Positions 1 through 7,202 of a DNA stretch of 16,686 bases are shown one piece after another. The stretch covers positions 1-16,686 of the forward strand of contig CAJOER010000009.1 in the NCBI GenBank assembly GCA_905233805.1, given 5' to 3'. Within the stretch, counting starts at the first letter, position 1. Each line of letters opens with the position of its first letter. Source of the DNA: an uncultured Eubacterium sp. (GTDB lineage Bacteria; Bacillota; Clostridia; Oscillospirales; Acutalibacteraceae). The notes under the pieces were generated by a model, which worked only from the letters and a program-made list of their open reading frames with translations, did not search any database and was not told the origin of the DNA. The translations under genes were made by a program, and so were the position numbers.

Positions 1-294
1 CCTTTCCATAAGTTTCTGATACCCGTGCTTTACGTAGTAGGTGTGGCCGTGCGTAAAAAATATCTTTTTTCCGTCGAAGGTGATAAACTGCTCAAGCGGA
101 GCGGTACTGCTCCAGTCGCAGTTCCCGGCAACGTATTTTATATTGGTATCAGGCCTTGTCATCTCAAGCAGCTCGATTTCCTTCTCGCTGTCGCCGAGAT
201 TTATAAAAAGAGCCGCATTGTCTTTATGACGGTCAAGGATATTGAAAAAATCCCTCGACGCCCTGTGCGTATCGCTTGTAACTACTATCCTCAT
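1..294 (-). CDS. YfcE/MJ0936-type metallophosphoesterase, 3' end outside window
   Basis: Reading the minus strand from ATG at 294 gives 98 residues that begin MRIVVTSDTH and stay open to the window edge. Calcineurin-like metal-ligand motifs appear in order: SDTH near the N-terminus, NLGD around residue 37, GNCD around residue 62 (the usual GNH/D block) and a THGHTYYV block near residue 88. The compact spacing fits the small (about 155-180 aa) YfcE/MJ0936 phosphodiesterase family, so roughly the last third is missing here. Start choice: the alternative ATG at 298 gives a short out-of-frame peptide, whereas 294 has a GAGGT ribosome binding site about 7 nt upstream. It is divergently oriented from the next gene and has a near-consensus promoter just upstream. 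The substrate cannot be told from sequence; family members act on phosphodiesters in vitro. Confidence 0.85.
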   Translation of the reverse strand, partial: MRIVVTSDTHRASRDFFNILDRHKDNAALFINLGDSEKEIELLEMTRPDTNIKYVAGNCDWSSTAPLEQFITFDGKKIFFTHGHTYYVKHGYQKLMER

Positions 295-316
295 TCATAT
301 TACCTCGCTGAAAACC

Positions 317-352
317 GTATAATATTATACAATATTTTTATCATCATTTCAA
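317..352 (-). promoter_or_regulatory. Sigma-A-type promoter for the minus-strand phosphoesterase, with palindromic -10
   Basis: On the minus strand TTGAAA (352-347) and TATAAT (329-324) are separated by 17 bp, giving 11 of 12 consensus positions. The -10 lies inside a perfect 14-bp palindrome (317-330) that also presents TATAAT on the plus strand (318-323). The plus-strand copy lacks a recognisable -35 at the right distance, so it may serve the 76-aa gene only weakly. This is seen directly in the sequence; activity is inferred. Confidence 0.6.
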
Positions 353-364
353 CGGGGTGGATTT

Positions 365-595
365 ATGGCTGATTATAATTATTCCGATATAAACGACGCA
401 AAGCGCCGCGTGCAGGAAATGAAGGGGAGGATTAAGGATAAGAACGCCGAGGAGCGAAACGGCGATATAGTAGCACTTCTTTCGCGTATACGCTCGCCGA
501 AAGACAAGGCGCTTATTATCGCGCTTATATATATTCTCAGCAGCGAGGATACCGACAGCGAGCTTATTCTGTCAATTCTTTCTCTTTTATTATAA
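365..595 (+). CDS. Small hypothetical protein, 76 aa
   Basis: The open frame starts at ATG 365 behind a GGGGTGG ribosome binding site (354-360). I do not recognise the family. The N-terminal half is highly charged (many Lys, Arg, Glu, Asp; residues 1-33), which suggests an amphipathic helix. The C-terminal half alternates two hydrophobic runs (about residues 48-57 and 66-76) separated by an acidic SSEDTDSE stretch. The hydrophobic runs are short for membrane spans, so a small helical soluble protein is as likely as a membrane-associated one. It stands alone between the divergent phosphoesterase and the M16 operon, whose own promoter lies just downstream. Synonymous codon pattern and ribosome binding site support a real gene; function is unknown. 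Confidence 0.6.
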   Translation: MADYNYSDINDAKRRVQEMKGRIKDKNAEERNGDIVALLSRIRSPKDKALIIALIYILSSEDTDSELILSILSLLL

Positions 596-602
596 TTAAT
601 TA

Positions 603-631
603 TGGAAATTAAGTTAATAATATGTTATAGT
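603..631 (+). promoter_or_regulatory. Candidate extended -10 promoter for the M16-lgt-folD-pncC operon
   Basis: TGT followed by TATAGT (626-631) is an extended -10 element. TGGAAA at 603-608 sits 17 bp upstream as a weak -35 (4 of 6). It lies about 33 nt before the chosen start of the first M16 gene. No other promoter-like site is visible in this short gap. Confidence 0.4.
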
Positions 632-663
632 AAATAATGGATATTTCCGTACAGGGGGATAAA

Positions 664-1941
664 ATGAAGGAATTTATTAAAACTCATATAACCGATGGAG
701 TGGAACTTGTAACCGTTCCGGCCACAAGATTTAAGACTAATGAAACCGCGATAAGCTTTGTGCTCGCCCTCAGTGAGGAAAACGCGTCAAAATACGCGCT
801 TCTTATTAATCTTCTTTCTCACTGCTCGGCCGATTATCCAGATATGCTTTCGCTTAATAAAAAGCTTGCGCTCCTTTACGGAGCGTCATTAAGAGCGAGC
901 GCTGTCAAAACGGGTGAATCGCACGTCCTTACTCTTTATCTGAGTTCGCTTGACGACCGCTTTGCAATAGACGGCGACAGTATCAGTATTGAAAGCGTAA
1001 AGCTTCTTCTTTCTCTTGCGTTTTCGCCGAGACTTGACGAAGACGGCGAGTTTGTTGAAACGGATATCGAGCGCGAGAAAAGACTGCTTATAGAAAAAAT
1101 CGAAAGCGAAAGCAGCGACAAAAGATTATACGCGCTCAGACGCCTTGAAGAAGAGATGTTCAAAGGCGAACCCTATGCGGTTAACCCCCTCGGCGACGCG
1201 GACATGATTAAGGCTCTTTCAAAACAGGATATTAAAGAGGCTTATCTTGATTTTGTAAATAACGCCGATATATGGATTACTACCGTCGGCGCAGCCGAAA
1301 ATGAAGAAGTTGCAAAAATCTGTAAAAGCACTTTTGTAAATATTGAAAGAACGCCGCTCGGTATTAAAAAGCCCGGGTTTGTTCCTTATGCAGAAAATGT
1401 AAAAACCGTTGAGGAAAGACAGGCGGTTAAACAGGGAAAACTCGTTCTCGGCTTCAGGGTTAATCTTGATTCGGACAGTGATAAAGCCGATACAATGCGC
1501 GTGTTCTGCGACGTTTTCGGCGGCGGCCCTTATTCAAAACTCTTTATGAACGTAAGAGAAAAACTTTCCCTTTGCTATTACTGCTCGGCGCGATACAATA
1601 AGCGCAACAGTTCAATCGTTATTCAGTGCGGCTGTGAGGAAGAGAATATGGACAAGGCTGTGAAAGAGATTTTACAGCAGATTGAAAAAATCAAAAACGG
1701 CGACTTTGAAAGTGAATTCAAATCCTCCGTATCCTCGCTTTGCGATTCGGTTAAATCCGTATATGACGACAGCGCCTATCTTCTTGCGTGGTATATTGCC
1801 CAGCTTACCGACAGTGAACTGCTCCCGCCTGGTGCGGTGATTGATTCATATGAAAAAACCGATTTCAACGGGGTAAAGGATTGCGCCTCGCTCCTCAGCC
1901 TCGATACCGTATATAAACTAATGGGCGAAAAGGAGGCGTAA
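664..1941 (+). CDS. ymfF: M16 peptidase homologue lacking the metal site (YmfF-like)
   Basis: The protein has 425 aa with the two-lobe length of a half-size M16 (pitrilysin/insulinase) subunit. I chose ATG 664 over the upstream in-frame ATG at 637 because AGGGGG (653-658) is well placed only for 664 and because 637 would fall at the expected transcription start. Where active M16 proteins carry HxxEH, this one reads LLSHCSADYPDM, so the zinc ligands are absent. The rest keeps M16 features, including the FGGGPYSKLFMNVREKLSLC segment typical of the C-terminal lobe. In this family an inactive subunit commonly pairs with an active one; here the active partner follows 2 nt downstream, as with ymfF-ymfH in Bacillus. 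Heterodimer formation is an inference, and the substrate is unknown. Confidence 0.8.
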   Translation: MKEFIKTHITDGVELVTVPATRFKTNETAISFVLALSEENASKYALLINLLSHCSADYPDMLSLNKKLALLYGASLRASAVKTGESHVLTLYLSSLDDRFAIDGDSISIESVKLLLSLAFSPRLDEDGEFVETDIEREKRLLIEKIESESSDKRLYALRRLEEEMFKGEPYAVNPLGDADMIKALSKQDIKEAYLDFVNNADIWITTVGAAENEEVAKICKSTFVNIERTPLGIKKPGFVPYAENVKTVEERQAVKQGKLVLGFRVNLDSDSDKADTMRVFCDVFGGGPYSKLFMNVREKLSLCYYCSARYNKRNSSIVIQCGCEEENMDKAVKEILQQIEKIKNGDFESEFKSSVSSLCDSVKSVYDDSAYLLAWYIAQLTDSELLPPGAVIDSYEKTDFNGVKDCASLLSLDTVYKLMGEKEA

Positions 1942-1943
1942 GT

Positions 1944-3218
1944 ATGAGCATTAAAGAAATTAAATCGGATATTCTCCGTGAAAAATACTACAAAATCGAG
2001 CATGAAAGCGGGCTTAATATTTACGTTTTTCCGAAAGAAAACTACGCCTCAACCTACGCGATTTTCGGCACGCGCTACGGCTCCATTGATACTAAATTCA
2101 GACGTAAAGGACAAGCCGAATTTACCGAGGTCCCTGAAGGTATAGCCCATTTTCTTGAGCATAAGCTTTTTGAAAGTGAGGAGCTTGACGCCTTTGCAAG
2201 ATATGCAAAAACGGGCGCGAGCGCAAACGCATACACCTCGTTTGATAAAACCTGCTATCTTTTCCAGTGCAGCGATAATTTTGCAGAAAATCTTAAAATC
2301 CTTCTCGACTTTGTTCAGAACCCGTATTTTACCGCTGAAACCGTACAGAAGGAACAGGGAATTATCGGCCAGGAAATAGAAATGTATCTTGACGTTCCCT
2401 CGTGGATGAGCACCTTTAATCTTCTCAGGTGTCTTTATAAAAACCACCCCGTAAGGATTGATATCGCCGGCACGAGAGAGTCAATTTCGCATATTACTGA
2501 TAAGCTTCTCTACGAGTGTTATAACACGTTTTACAACCTAAATAATATGGCGCTCGCCGTCTGCGGCAACGTTACGCCCGAAGAGGTTGAAAAAATTTGC
2601 AACGAATACCTGAAAGCAAGCGAGCCTATCGAAATTGAGCGCTCGTTTGAAGGCGAGCCGAGGGAAATCAACAAGCCTTATGAGGAATATTTTCTTGAAG
2701 TCGGTATGCCTGTATTCTCTTTCGGCTATAAAGAAAAATGCGAAAAGCCGATTCAGTCGGATTATGACGCAATCGTAACGGATATTCTTCTTGATATTGT
2801 TGCGGGAAAGACCTCGCCGCTTTACAAAGACCTTTTTGATAAGGGTCTGATTAATTCCTCGTTCGGTTATGAGTACTTTATCGGCGGCGGATATGAGGCG
2901 GTAATCTTTGACGGCGAAAGCGAAAATCCGCAGGCAGTCACCGAGGCGATAAAAGCCGAGGTTAAACGCCTTAAAAAAGAGGGAATCGACGAAGAGCAGT
3001 TCGAGGCTGTCCGCCGTTCAAAATACGGTAAGGAGATAATGAACTATAACGATGTCGATATTATCGCGAATACGCTTATAAGCTGTGATTTTAACGGCTG
3101 GGATATGTTCGGCTCTATGGAAATATACCGCTCGGTTACCGCTGCTGATGTTGAAAAACGCCTTGCCGAAATTATGGACGAGCAGTACAGCGCCCTTTCG
3201 GTAGTTAAAAATAAGTAA
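1944..3218 (+). CDS. ymfH: M16 zinc metallopeptidase, active subunit (YmfH-like)
   Basis: The protein has 424 aa and begins at ATG 1944 behind AAGGAGG (1930-1936), which lies inside the end of the preceding gene, so translation is probably coupled. It carries the inverted zinc motif HFLEH at residues 69-73 (HxxEH), followed by the downstream Glu block GQEIEMY around residue 143 that supplies the third ligand in this family. A C-terminal-lobe segment near residues 280-310 (TSPLYKDLFDKGLINSSF) matches the substrate-clamping half of M16 enzymes. No signal peptide or membrane span is visible, so it is probably cytosolic. Together with the preceding non-catalytic homologue it forms the usual Firmicute pair. 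The physiological substrate is not predictable from sequence. Confidence 0.87.
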   Translation: MSIKEIKSDILREKYYKIEHESGLNIYVFPKENYASTYAIFGTRYGSIDTKFRRKGQAEFTEVPEGIAHFLEHKLFESEELDAFARYAKTGASANAYTSFDKTCYLFQCSDNFAENLKILLDFVQNPYFTAETVQKEQGIIGQEIEMYLDVPSWMSTFNLLRCLYKNHPVRIDIAGTRESISHITDKLLYECYNTFYNLNNMALAVCGNVTPEEVEKICNEYLKASEPIEIERSFEGEPREINKPYEEYFLEVGMPVFSFGYKEKCEKPIQSDYDAIVTDILLDIVAGKTSPLYKDLFDKGLINSSFGYEYFIGGGYEAVIFDGESENPQAVTEAIKAEVKRLKKEGIDEEQFEAVRRSKYGKEIMNYNDVDIIANTLISCDFNGWDMFGSMEIYRSVTAADVEKRLAEIMDEQYSALSVVKNK

Positions 3219-3230
3219 CGGAGATATAAT

Positions 3231-4157
3231 ATGTCAAATTTTACTCACGTTGTATTTGAAGGGCTGGGGATAGATTTTGACCTACCTTCGGTTGCCTTCA
3301 CAATAGGAAATCACGATTTTAAGTTTTACGGTCTTATTATCGCTTTCGGCTTCGGTCTTGCCGTGCTTTACGGCGGCCGCGGCGCGTGGAAGTGGAAAAT
3401 GAGCCTTGACGGTATGACCGACGTTCTTATCTGGGGAACGATATTCGGCATTCTCGGCGCAAGAATATATTACGTCGCCTTTGAGTGGGACTACTATTCA
3501 GTCCACCTGAACGAAATTCCTGCAATCTGGAACGGCGGTATAGCGATTTACGGCGGCATAATCGGCGCCCTGCTCGGCGCTGTAATCGGCTGTAAGATAG
3601 GAAAAATCGACTATCTTAATCTTCTTGACCTCGGAGCCCTCGGGCTTCTTATAGGCCAGGGAATAGGCCGCTGGGGCAACTTTTTCAATCAGGAGGCGTT
3701 CGGTACTAATACAACCACCGCGCTCTTCCGTATGTGGTCGCCTAAAATTCAGGCAACCCTTGCCGAAAACTCAGCCGAGCTTGCCGAAAAGGGTATGACG
3801 GTCAACCCCGATTTACCCGTACACCCGACCTTCTTATACGAAAGCGTGTGGTGCCTTCTCTCGTTTCTGATTCTTCATATTATCGTTAATAAGAAGAGGG
3901 AATTCAAGGGCGAAATCTTTATGCTTTACTGTGTGCTTTACGGCGCCGAAAGAATGGTAGTCGAGGGTATGAGAACCGACTCGCTTTACATAGGCGATAC
4001 GACTATCAGGGTTTCTCAGCTTCTCTCGGCGGTTATCGTAGTCGTTGCCCTCGCGTTTTTCGTTTACTTTATGGTGCGTTGCAAAAAGGGAACCCTCCCG
4101 CAGAAAATGCTCCCCATAATTCCCGACGAAAGACCGAAAAAAGAAAAGAAAAAATAA
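3231..4157 (+). CDS. lgt: Phosphatidylglycerol:prolipoprotein diacylglyceryl transferase
   Basis: Lgt transfers diacylglycerol from phosphatidylglycerol to the lipobox Cys of prolipoproteins, the first step of lipoprotein maturation in the membrane. The 308-aa protein is highly hydrophobic with about seven predicted spans. It shows the family landmarks GARIYYV (76-82), NGGIAIYGG (101-109), the signature GRWGNFFNQEAFG (146-158) and HPTFLYE after the loop. The C-terminus ends in a Lys/Glu-rich cytosolic tail. Length is within the normal range (260-330 aa). It starts 12 nt after the M16 gene behind a GGAG ribosome binding site, and folD follows 16 nt later, so it sits inside the operon. Confidence 0.95.
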   Translation: MSNFTHVVFEGLGIDFDLPSVAFTIGNHDFKFYGLIIAFGFGLAVLYGGRGAWKWKMSLDGMTDVLIWGTIFGILGARIYYVAFEWDYYSVHLNEIPAIWNGGIAIYGGIIGALLGAVIGCKIGKIDYLNLLDLGALGLLIGQGIGRWGNFFNQEAFGTNTTTALFRMWSPKIQATLAENSAELAEKGMTVNPDLPVHPTFLYESVWCLLSFLILHIIVNKKREFKGEIFMLYCVLYGAERMVVEGMRTDSLYIGDTTIRVSQLLSAVIVVVALAFFVYFMVRCKKGTLPQKMLPIIPDERPKKEKKK

Positions 4158-4173
4158 CGCCAAAGGAGAACTT

Positions 4174-5025
4174 ATGCAGATAATTGACGGAAAGGCAGTA
4201 TCAAAGGCTGTCAAAGAACAGGTTAAAACCGAATGTGAAATGCTTAAAGCAAAGGGGATAACGCCCGGCCTTGCGGTAATTATTGTCGGCGAGGACCCCG
4301 CTTCGCAGGTTTACGTAAGAAATAAAGAGCGTGCCTGTGAGGAGTGCGGTTTTTACAGCGTAAAATATGCGCTTCCTGCCGACACTACTCAAAGCGAGCT
4401 TAACTCCCTTGTTGACGAACTCAACGCGGACGATAAAATTAACGGCATACTCTGTCAGCTTCCTCTGCCGAAGCACCTTGACGACAAAGAGGTAATAAAC
4501 CGCATTAATCCCATAAAGGACGTTGACGCGTTCCATCCCTTCAATGTGGGCAAAATTATGATTGGGGATTACAATTTTCTTCCCTGCACGCCTGCCGGCG
4601 TAATGGAGCTTATCCGTTCAACAGGCGTTGAAATAAGCGGTAAAAAAGCCGTAGTTATGGGAAGAAGCAATATCGTAGGAAAGCCTATGGCAATGCTCCT
4701 TCTTCACGCCGACGCAACGGTTGAAATTATTCACACAAAAACTCCCGACGACGGCGCGGTTACAAGAACCGCCGATATTCTCGTAGTAGCGGTAGGTAAG
4801 GCAAAGCGCGTTACCGCCGATTTGGTAAAAGAGGGCGCTCTTGTAATTGACGTAGGTATGAACCGCGACGAAAACGGTAAGCTCTGCGGCGACGTTGATT
4901 TTGAAAACGTCAAGGATAAATGCTCCTACATAACTCCCGTACCGGGCGGCGTAGGTCCCATGACGATAGCAATGCTTATGAAAAATACGCTTACAGCGGC
5001 AAAGATTCAGAATAATATAGGGTGA
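4174..5025 (+). CDS. folD: Methylene-THF dehydrogenase / methenyl-THF cyclohydrolase
   Basis: FolD interconverts 5,10-methylene-, methenyl- and 10-formyl-tetrahydrofolate in cytosolic one-carbon metabolism. The 283-aa protein has the complete family pattern: the catalytic YxxxK (Tyr47, Lys51) in QVYVRNKERAC, the GILCQLPLPKHL block near residues 90-101, the Rossmann segment GRSNIVGKPMAMLL near 163-176 and PGGVGPMTIAML close to the C-terminus. Length matches E. coli FolD (288 aa). It has a strong AAAGGAG ribosome binding site. The stop codon lies 5 nt before the next gene, so the phosphoesterase is probably co-translated. Confidence 0.97.
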   Translation: MQIIDGKAVSKAVKEQVKTECEMLKAKGITPGLAVIIVGEDPASQVYVRNKERACEECGFYSVKYALPADTTQSELNSLVDELNADDKINGILCQLPLPKHLDDKEVINRINPIKDVDAFHPFNVGKIMIGDYNFLPCTPAGVMELIRSTGVEISGKKAVVMGRSNIVGKPMAMLLLHADATVEIIHTKTPDDGAVTRTADILVVAVGKAKRVTADLVKEGALVIDVGMNRDENGKLCGDVDFENVKDKCSYITPVPGGVGPMTIAMLMKNTLTAAKIQNNIG

Positions 5026-5030
5026 TGAAA

Positions 5031-6221
5031 ATGAAAAAGGTATTATCAGTTCTCTTATCAGCTTTAATGATTGCGCTGTGCCTCGTTCCCATGAGTGCAG
5101 CAGCAAAAGCCGAAGTAATTAAACCTCTTGACGAAAAGAAGGTTAAGCTTCATTTTGCAGCCTGGGGCGACCCGCAGGTATCAAATTATCTTACCGAGCG
5201 CAGGCCTTATTTACAGACCTCCGCCGCGGATATTAAGAATAATAAAACAAAAAAACTCGACGCCCTTCTTATTGCCGGTGATATTACCGAAAACTGTATA
5301 GACGACGAGTGGAACTGGGTGTATGACGATATTAACGGCATAGGCGTTAAAAACTATATAACCGCAACGGGTAACCACGATATAAGGCTTCACGAATACA
5401 AAACCGCGAAAAAGTCATTTGTCAGTTTCACTAATAAACTTAATAAAAATGCCAAGAGTAAGCTTAAAATCAAAAAGTTGAATTACAGCTATACAATTAA
5501 AGGCTATAAATTTATTGTACTCGGAAGCGACAGCGTTCTTCTTGAAGAAGCCGATATAAGCAAAAAGCAGCTTAAATGGCTCGATAAGGAACTTAAAGAC
5601 GCGTATAAAAAGCATCATCCTACTTTCGTAATTGCCCATCAGCCGCTTAAAAATACTCACGGACTTCCCGACACCTGGGGAACTGCAATAAAAAGCGCGG
5701 GCAGTATCGGAAGTCAGTCCGACGATATTAAGAAAATCCTTAAAAAGTATCCTAATACAGTTTTGATTACCGGCCATCTTCACACCGGATTCGGTAAGTA
5801 CTCATATCAGAGAATCGGCAATATCCATTCCGTTAACATTCCTTCCCTCGGCGTTGATAATGAGGACGGAAGCTATAACGAACACGGAATCGGCTATATG
5901 GTCGAGGTATATAAAAATCAGGTCATTTTCCGCGCAAGGAACTTTGATAAGGGCAAGTACCTTCCCAAATATGATATTAATATCAATCTTTATGTCAGGA
6001 ACGTAAAGCTTTCAAAAAGTACGTTTAAATACGACGGCAAGGTAAAGAAACCGAAGGTTACCGTTATCGACCTTAACGGAAAAACCGTAAATAAAAAATA
6101 CTATACCGTTAAGTACGGCAAGGGAAGAAAAAAGCCCGGTAAGTATACCGTTACCGTCAAGTTTAAAGGTAAATACAAAAAGGCAGGAACAATAACAAAA
6201 ACGTTTAAGATTAAAAAATGA
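5031..6221 (+). CDS. Secreted calcineurin-like phosphoesterase with C-terminal Ig-like repeat
   Basis: Three in-frame starts exist (GTG 5022, ATG 5025, ATG 5031). ATG 5031 has AGGGTGA 6-7 nt upstream and gives a clean signal peptide, MKKVLSVLLSALMIALCLVP with a probable cut after SAAA (residue 25). The 396-aa protein has a metallophosphoesterase domain (about 38-305) with motifs GDPQ (46-49), AGDITE (82-87), TGNHD (113-117), AHQP (202-205) and GHLH (248-251). The first motif has Gln where most families have His (D-x-Q). Residues 322-396 form a Lys/Tyr/Val-rich beta module (YDGKVKKPKVTV through TKTFKIKK) like the Ig-like repeats of Ruminococcus/Eubacterium surface proteins. It lacks an LPXTG motif, so it is probably secreted or held to the wall non-covalently through its basic tail. 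The substrate is unknown. Confidence 0.88.
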   Translation: MKKVLSVLLSALMIALCLVPMSAAAKAEVIKPLDEKKVKLHFAAWGDPQVSNYLTERRPYLQTSAADIKNNKTKKLDALLIAGDITENCIDDEWNWVYDDINGIGVKNYITATGNHDIRLHEYKTAKKSFVSFTNKLNKNAKSKLKIKKLNYSYTIKGYKFIVLGSDSVLLEEADISKKQLKWLDKELKDAYKKHHPTFVIAHQPLKNTHGLPDTWGTAIKSAGSIGSQSDDIKKILKKYPNTVLITGHLHTGFGKYSYQRIGNIHSVNIPSLGVDNEDGSYNEHGIGYMVEVYKNQVIFRARNFDKGKYLPKYDININLYVRNVKLSKSTFKYDGKVKKPKVTVIDLNGKTVNKKYYTVKYGKGRKKPGKYTVTVKFKGKYKKAGTITKTFKIKK

Positions 6222-6688
6222 GTATTGAAGAAAAAGTAGTAGAACTGTTAACTGAAAAGAATTATCATATCTCGTTTGCAGAGTCCTGTACCGCAGGGCT
6301 CTGCTCGTCGAGGCTTGTTAACGTTGCAAACGCGTCGAAGGTCTTTAACGCCGCTTTTACGACTTATTCAAACGAGTCAAAGGTTAAGTATATCGGCGTT
6401 AATCCCGAAACTATAAAAGAGTACGGCGTTGTAAGTGAAAGCGTTGCCGAAGAAATGGCAAGGGGAGTCGCCCTTGAAACGGAAAGTGAAATCGGCGTCG
6501 GCGTAACGGGAATTGCAGGCCCCGCGGGCGGCACGGATACTAAGCCCGTAGGTATGGTATGTTTCGGCTTTTACGTTAACGGCGAGGTTAAAACGTTTAC
6601 TCAGAACTTCGGCAATATCGGCCGTCAGGAGGTCAGAAACGCCTCGTGCGCCTTCGTTTTCGTAACTCTTTTGGATTTGCTAAAATAA
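6218..6688 (+). CDS. pncC: NMN amidohydrolase (CinA C-terminal domain protein)
   Basis: PncC hydrolyses nicotinamide mononucleotide to nicotinic acid mononucleotide and ammonia, part of NAD recycling. The 156-aa protein is the stand-alone CinA C-terminal domain without the N-terminal nucleotide-binding half found in full CinA. Family motifs are AESCTAGLCSSRL near residues 21-33, TTYSNESKVKYIGV around 48-61, and VGVTGIAGPAGGTDTKPVG near 93-111. The start codon overlaps the preceding stop (ATGA) and no separate ribosome binding site is visible, so translation should be coupled to the phosphoesterase. It is the last gene of this operon. The NAD link recurs in the nitrogen operon downstream, which carries nadE. 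Confidence 0.92.
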   Translation: MSIEEKVVELLTEKNYHISFAESCTAGLCSSRLVNVANASKVFNAAFTTYSNESKVKYIGVNPETIKEYGVVSESVAEEMARGVALETESEIGVGVTGIAGPAGGTDTKPVGMVCFGFYVNGEVKTFTQNFGNIGRQEVRNASCAFVFVTLLDLLK

Positions 6689-6691
6689 TAC

Positions 6692-6720
6692 TTGATTTTT
6701 TCATCAATATAAAATATAAT
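6692..6720 (+). promoter_or_regulatory. Near-consensus promoter upstream of the tRNA region
   Basis: TTGATT (6692-6697) and TATAAT (6715-6720) are spaced by exactly 17 bp. It lies immediately after pncC and points into a stretch with no protein gene. The most likely role is to transcribe the tRNA-Thr region as a long precursor starting near 6727. Confidence 0.6.
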
Positions 6721-6883
6721 ATAAAAGCTGTTAAAAACAGAATTGCTGATATGGCTCTCGTCGAAACACACTCCGCGATTGAAACATAAAGATTTGCATT
6801 ATGTTAATAATCGCTTCGAATGTTTCTCCTCTCAAATCAAAATTCGGCTTCGCCTGCTTTTTGATTTGTAATAATAAATATCT
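6721..6883 (+). other. Gene-free leader with a long hairpin and a short tRNA 5'-like repeat
   Basis: No convincing reading frame is present. GCTGATATGGCTC at 6745-6757 recurs exactly at 6884-6896, where it starts a tRNA relic. CAAATCAAAA (6833-6842) pairs perfectly with TTTTGATTTG (6859-6868), with an inner GGC/GCC stem (6846-6848 with 6852-6854). There is no T run after it, so it is more likely a processing or stability hairpin, or an interspersed repeat, than a terminator. Confidence 0.4.
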
Positions 6884-6931
6884 GCTGATATGGCTCAGTT
6901 GGTAGAGCAGCGCATTCGTAATGCGCAGGTC
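6884..6931 (+). pseudogene. Truncated tRNA-Thr relic (5' part through variable loop)
   Basis: These 48 nt match the intact tRNA-Thr at 6987-7034 in 46 positions; both differences lie in the acceptor strand (GCTGATA instead of GCTGGTG). D arm, anticodon arm (loop with CGT) and variable loop are identical. The match stops sharply where the T arm should begin, and no T arm or CCA end follows. It cannot fold as a full tRNA. Confidence 0.8.
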
Positions 6932-6986
6932 TTGGGAAGTAGTTAAGGATACATTCCGGTTGAGCAGAAAGAAAAAGTCAATAAAT

Positions 6987-7062
6987 GCTGGTGTGGCTCA
7001 GTTGGTAGAGCAGCGCATTCGTAATGCGCAGGTCGCCGGTTCGAGTCCGGCCACCAGCTCCA
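6987..7062 (+). tRNA. tRNA-Thr, anticodon CGT
   Basis: A full cloverleaf can be drawn: acceptor GCTGGTG (6987-6993) pairs with CACCAGC (7052-7058); D stem GCTC/GAGC (6996-6999 with 7008-7011); anticodon stem GCGCA/TGCGC (7013-7017 with 7025-7029) around loop TTCGTAA, placing the anticodon CGT at 7020-7022; T stem GCCGG/CCGGC (7035-7039 with 7047-7051) around TTCGAGT. The discriminator is T7059 and CCA is encoded (7060-7062). It reads ACG codons for threonine. It is flanked by two partial tRNA copies and followed by a strong terminator. Confidence 0.96.
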
Positions 7063-7100
7063 AAGCAAAACAGACACCCTCGCGGTGTCTGTTTTGCTTT
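7062..7100 (+). terminator. Intrinsic terminator after tRNA-Thr
   Basis: A perfect 17-bp stem, AAAGCAAAACAGACACC (7062-7078) with its complement ending at 7100, encloses a CTCGC loop. The 3' arm is itself T-rich (GTTTTGCTTT). It overlaps the encoded CCA end by one base. Confidence 0.8.
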
Positions 7101-7125
7101 CAATATGATGCCGACGAGAAACGAA

Positions 7126-7188
7126 CTCCAAATTTACCGTGCAATGCCTTGCTGGGTAAATTTGGGAGAAAGGTCCGGTGGACCTTTC
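7126..7188 (+). repeat. Two adjacent inverted repeats between tRNA fragments
   Basis: CCAAATTTACC (7128-7138) pairs with GGTAAATTTGG (7155-7165) over 11 bp around a 16-nt loop. GAAAGGTCC (7168-7176) pairs with GGACCTTTC (7180-7188) over 9 bp around a 3-nt loop. Neither has a T run. They may be a small interspersed repeat or structured RNA; function is not evident. Confidence 0.5.
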
Positions 7189-7202
7189 GATAGTTGAGAA
7201 GA

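Noticed and set aside
25..372. 115-aa plus-strand frame at the left edge
   Set aside because: It is antisense to the phosphoesterase, whose catalytic motifs are clear on the minus strand.
2049..2447. 132-aa minus-strand frame over the active M16 gene
   Set aside because: It is antisense to the HxxEH region of a clear metallopeptidase and is explained by codon bias.
4618..5106. 162-aa minus-strand frame over folD
   Set aside because: It is a shadow of folD with an atypical composition (Cys/Tyr/His rich), no ribosome binding site and no recognisable domain.
6921..7193. 90-aa frame across the tRNA, and the 62-aa minus-strand frame 6943-7131
   Set aside because: Both are translations of the tRNA-Thr gene (the familiar spurious GVAQLVEQ and WWPDSNRRP peptides), not proteins.
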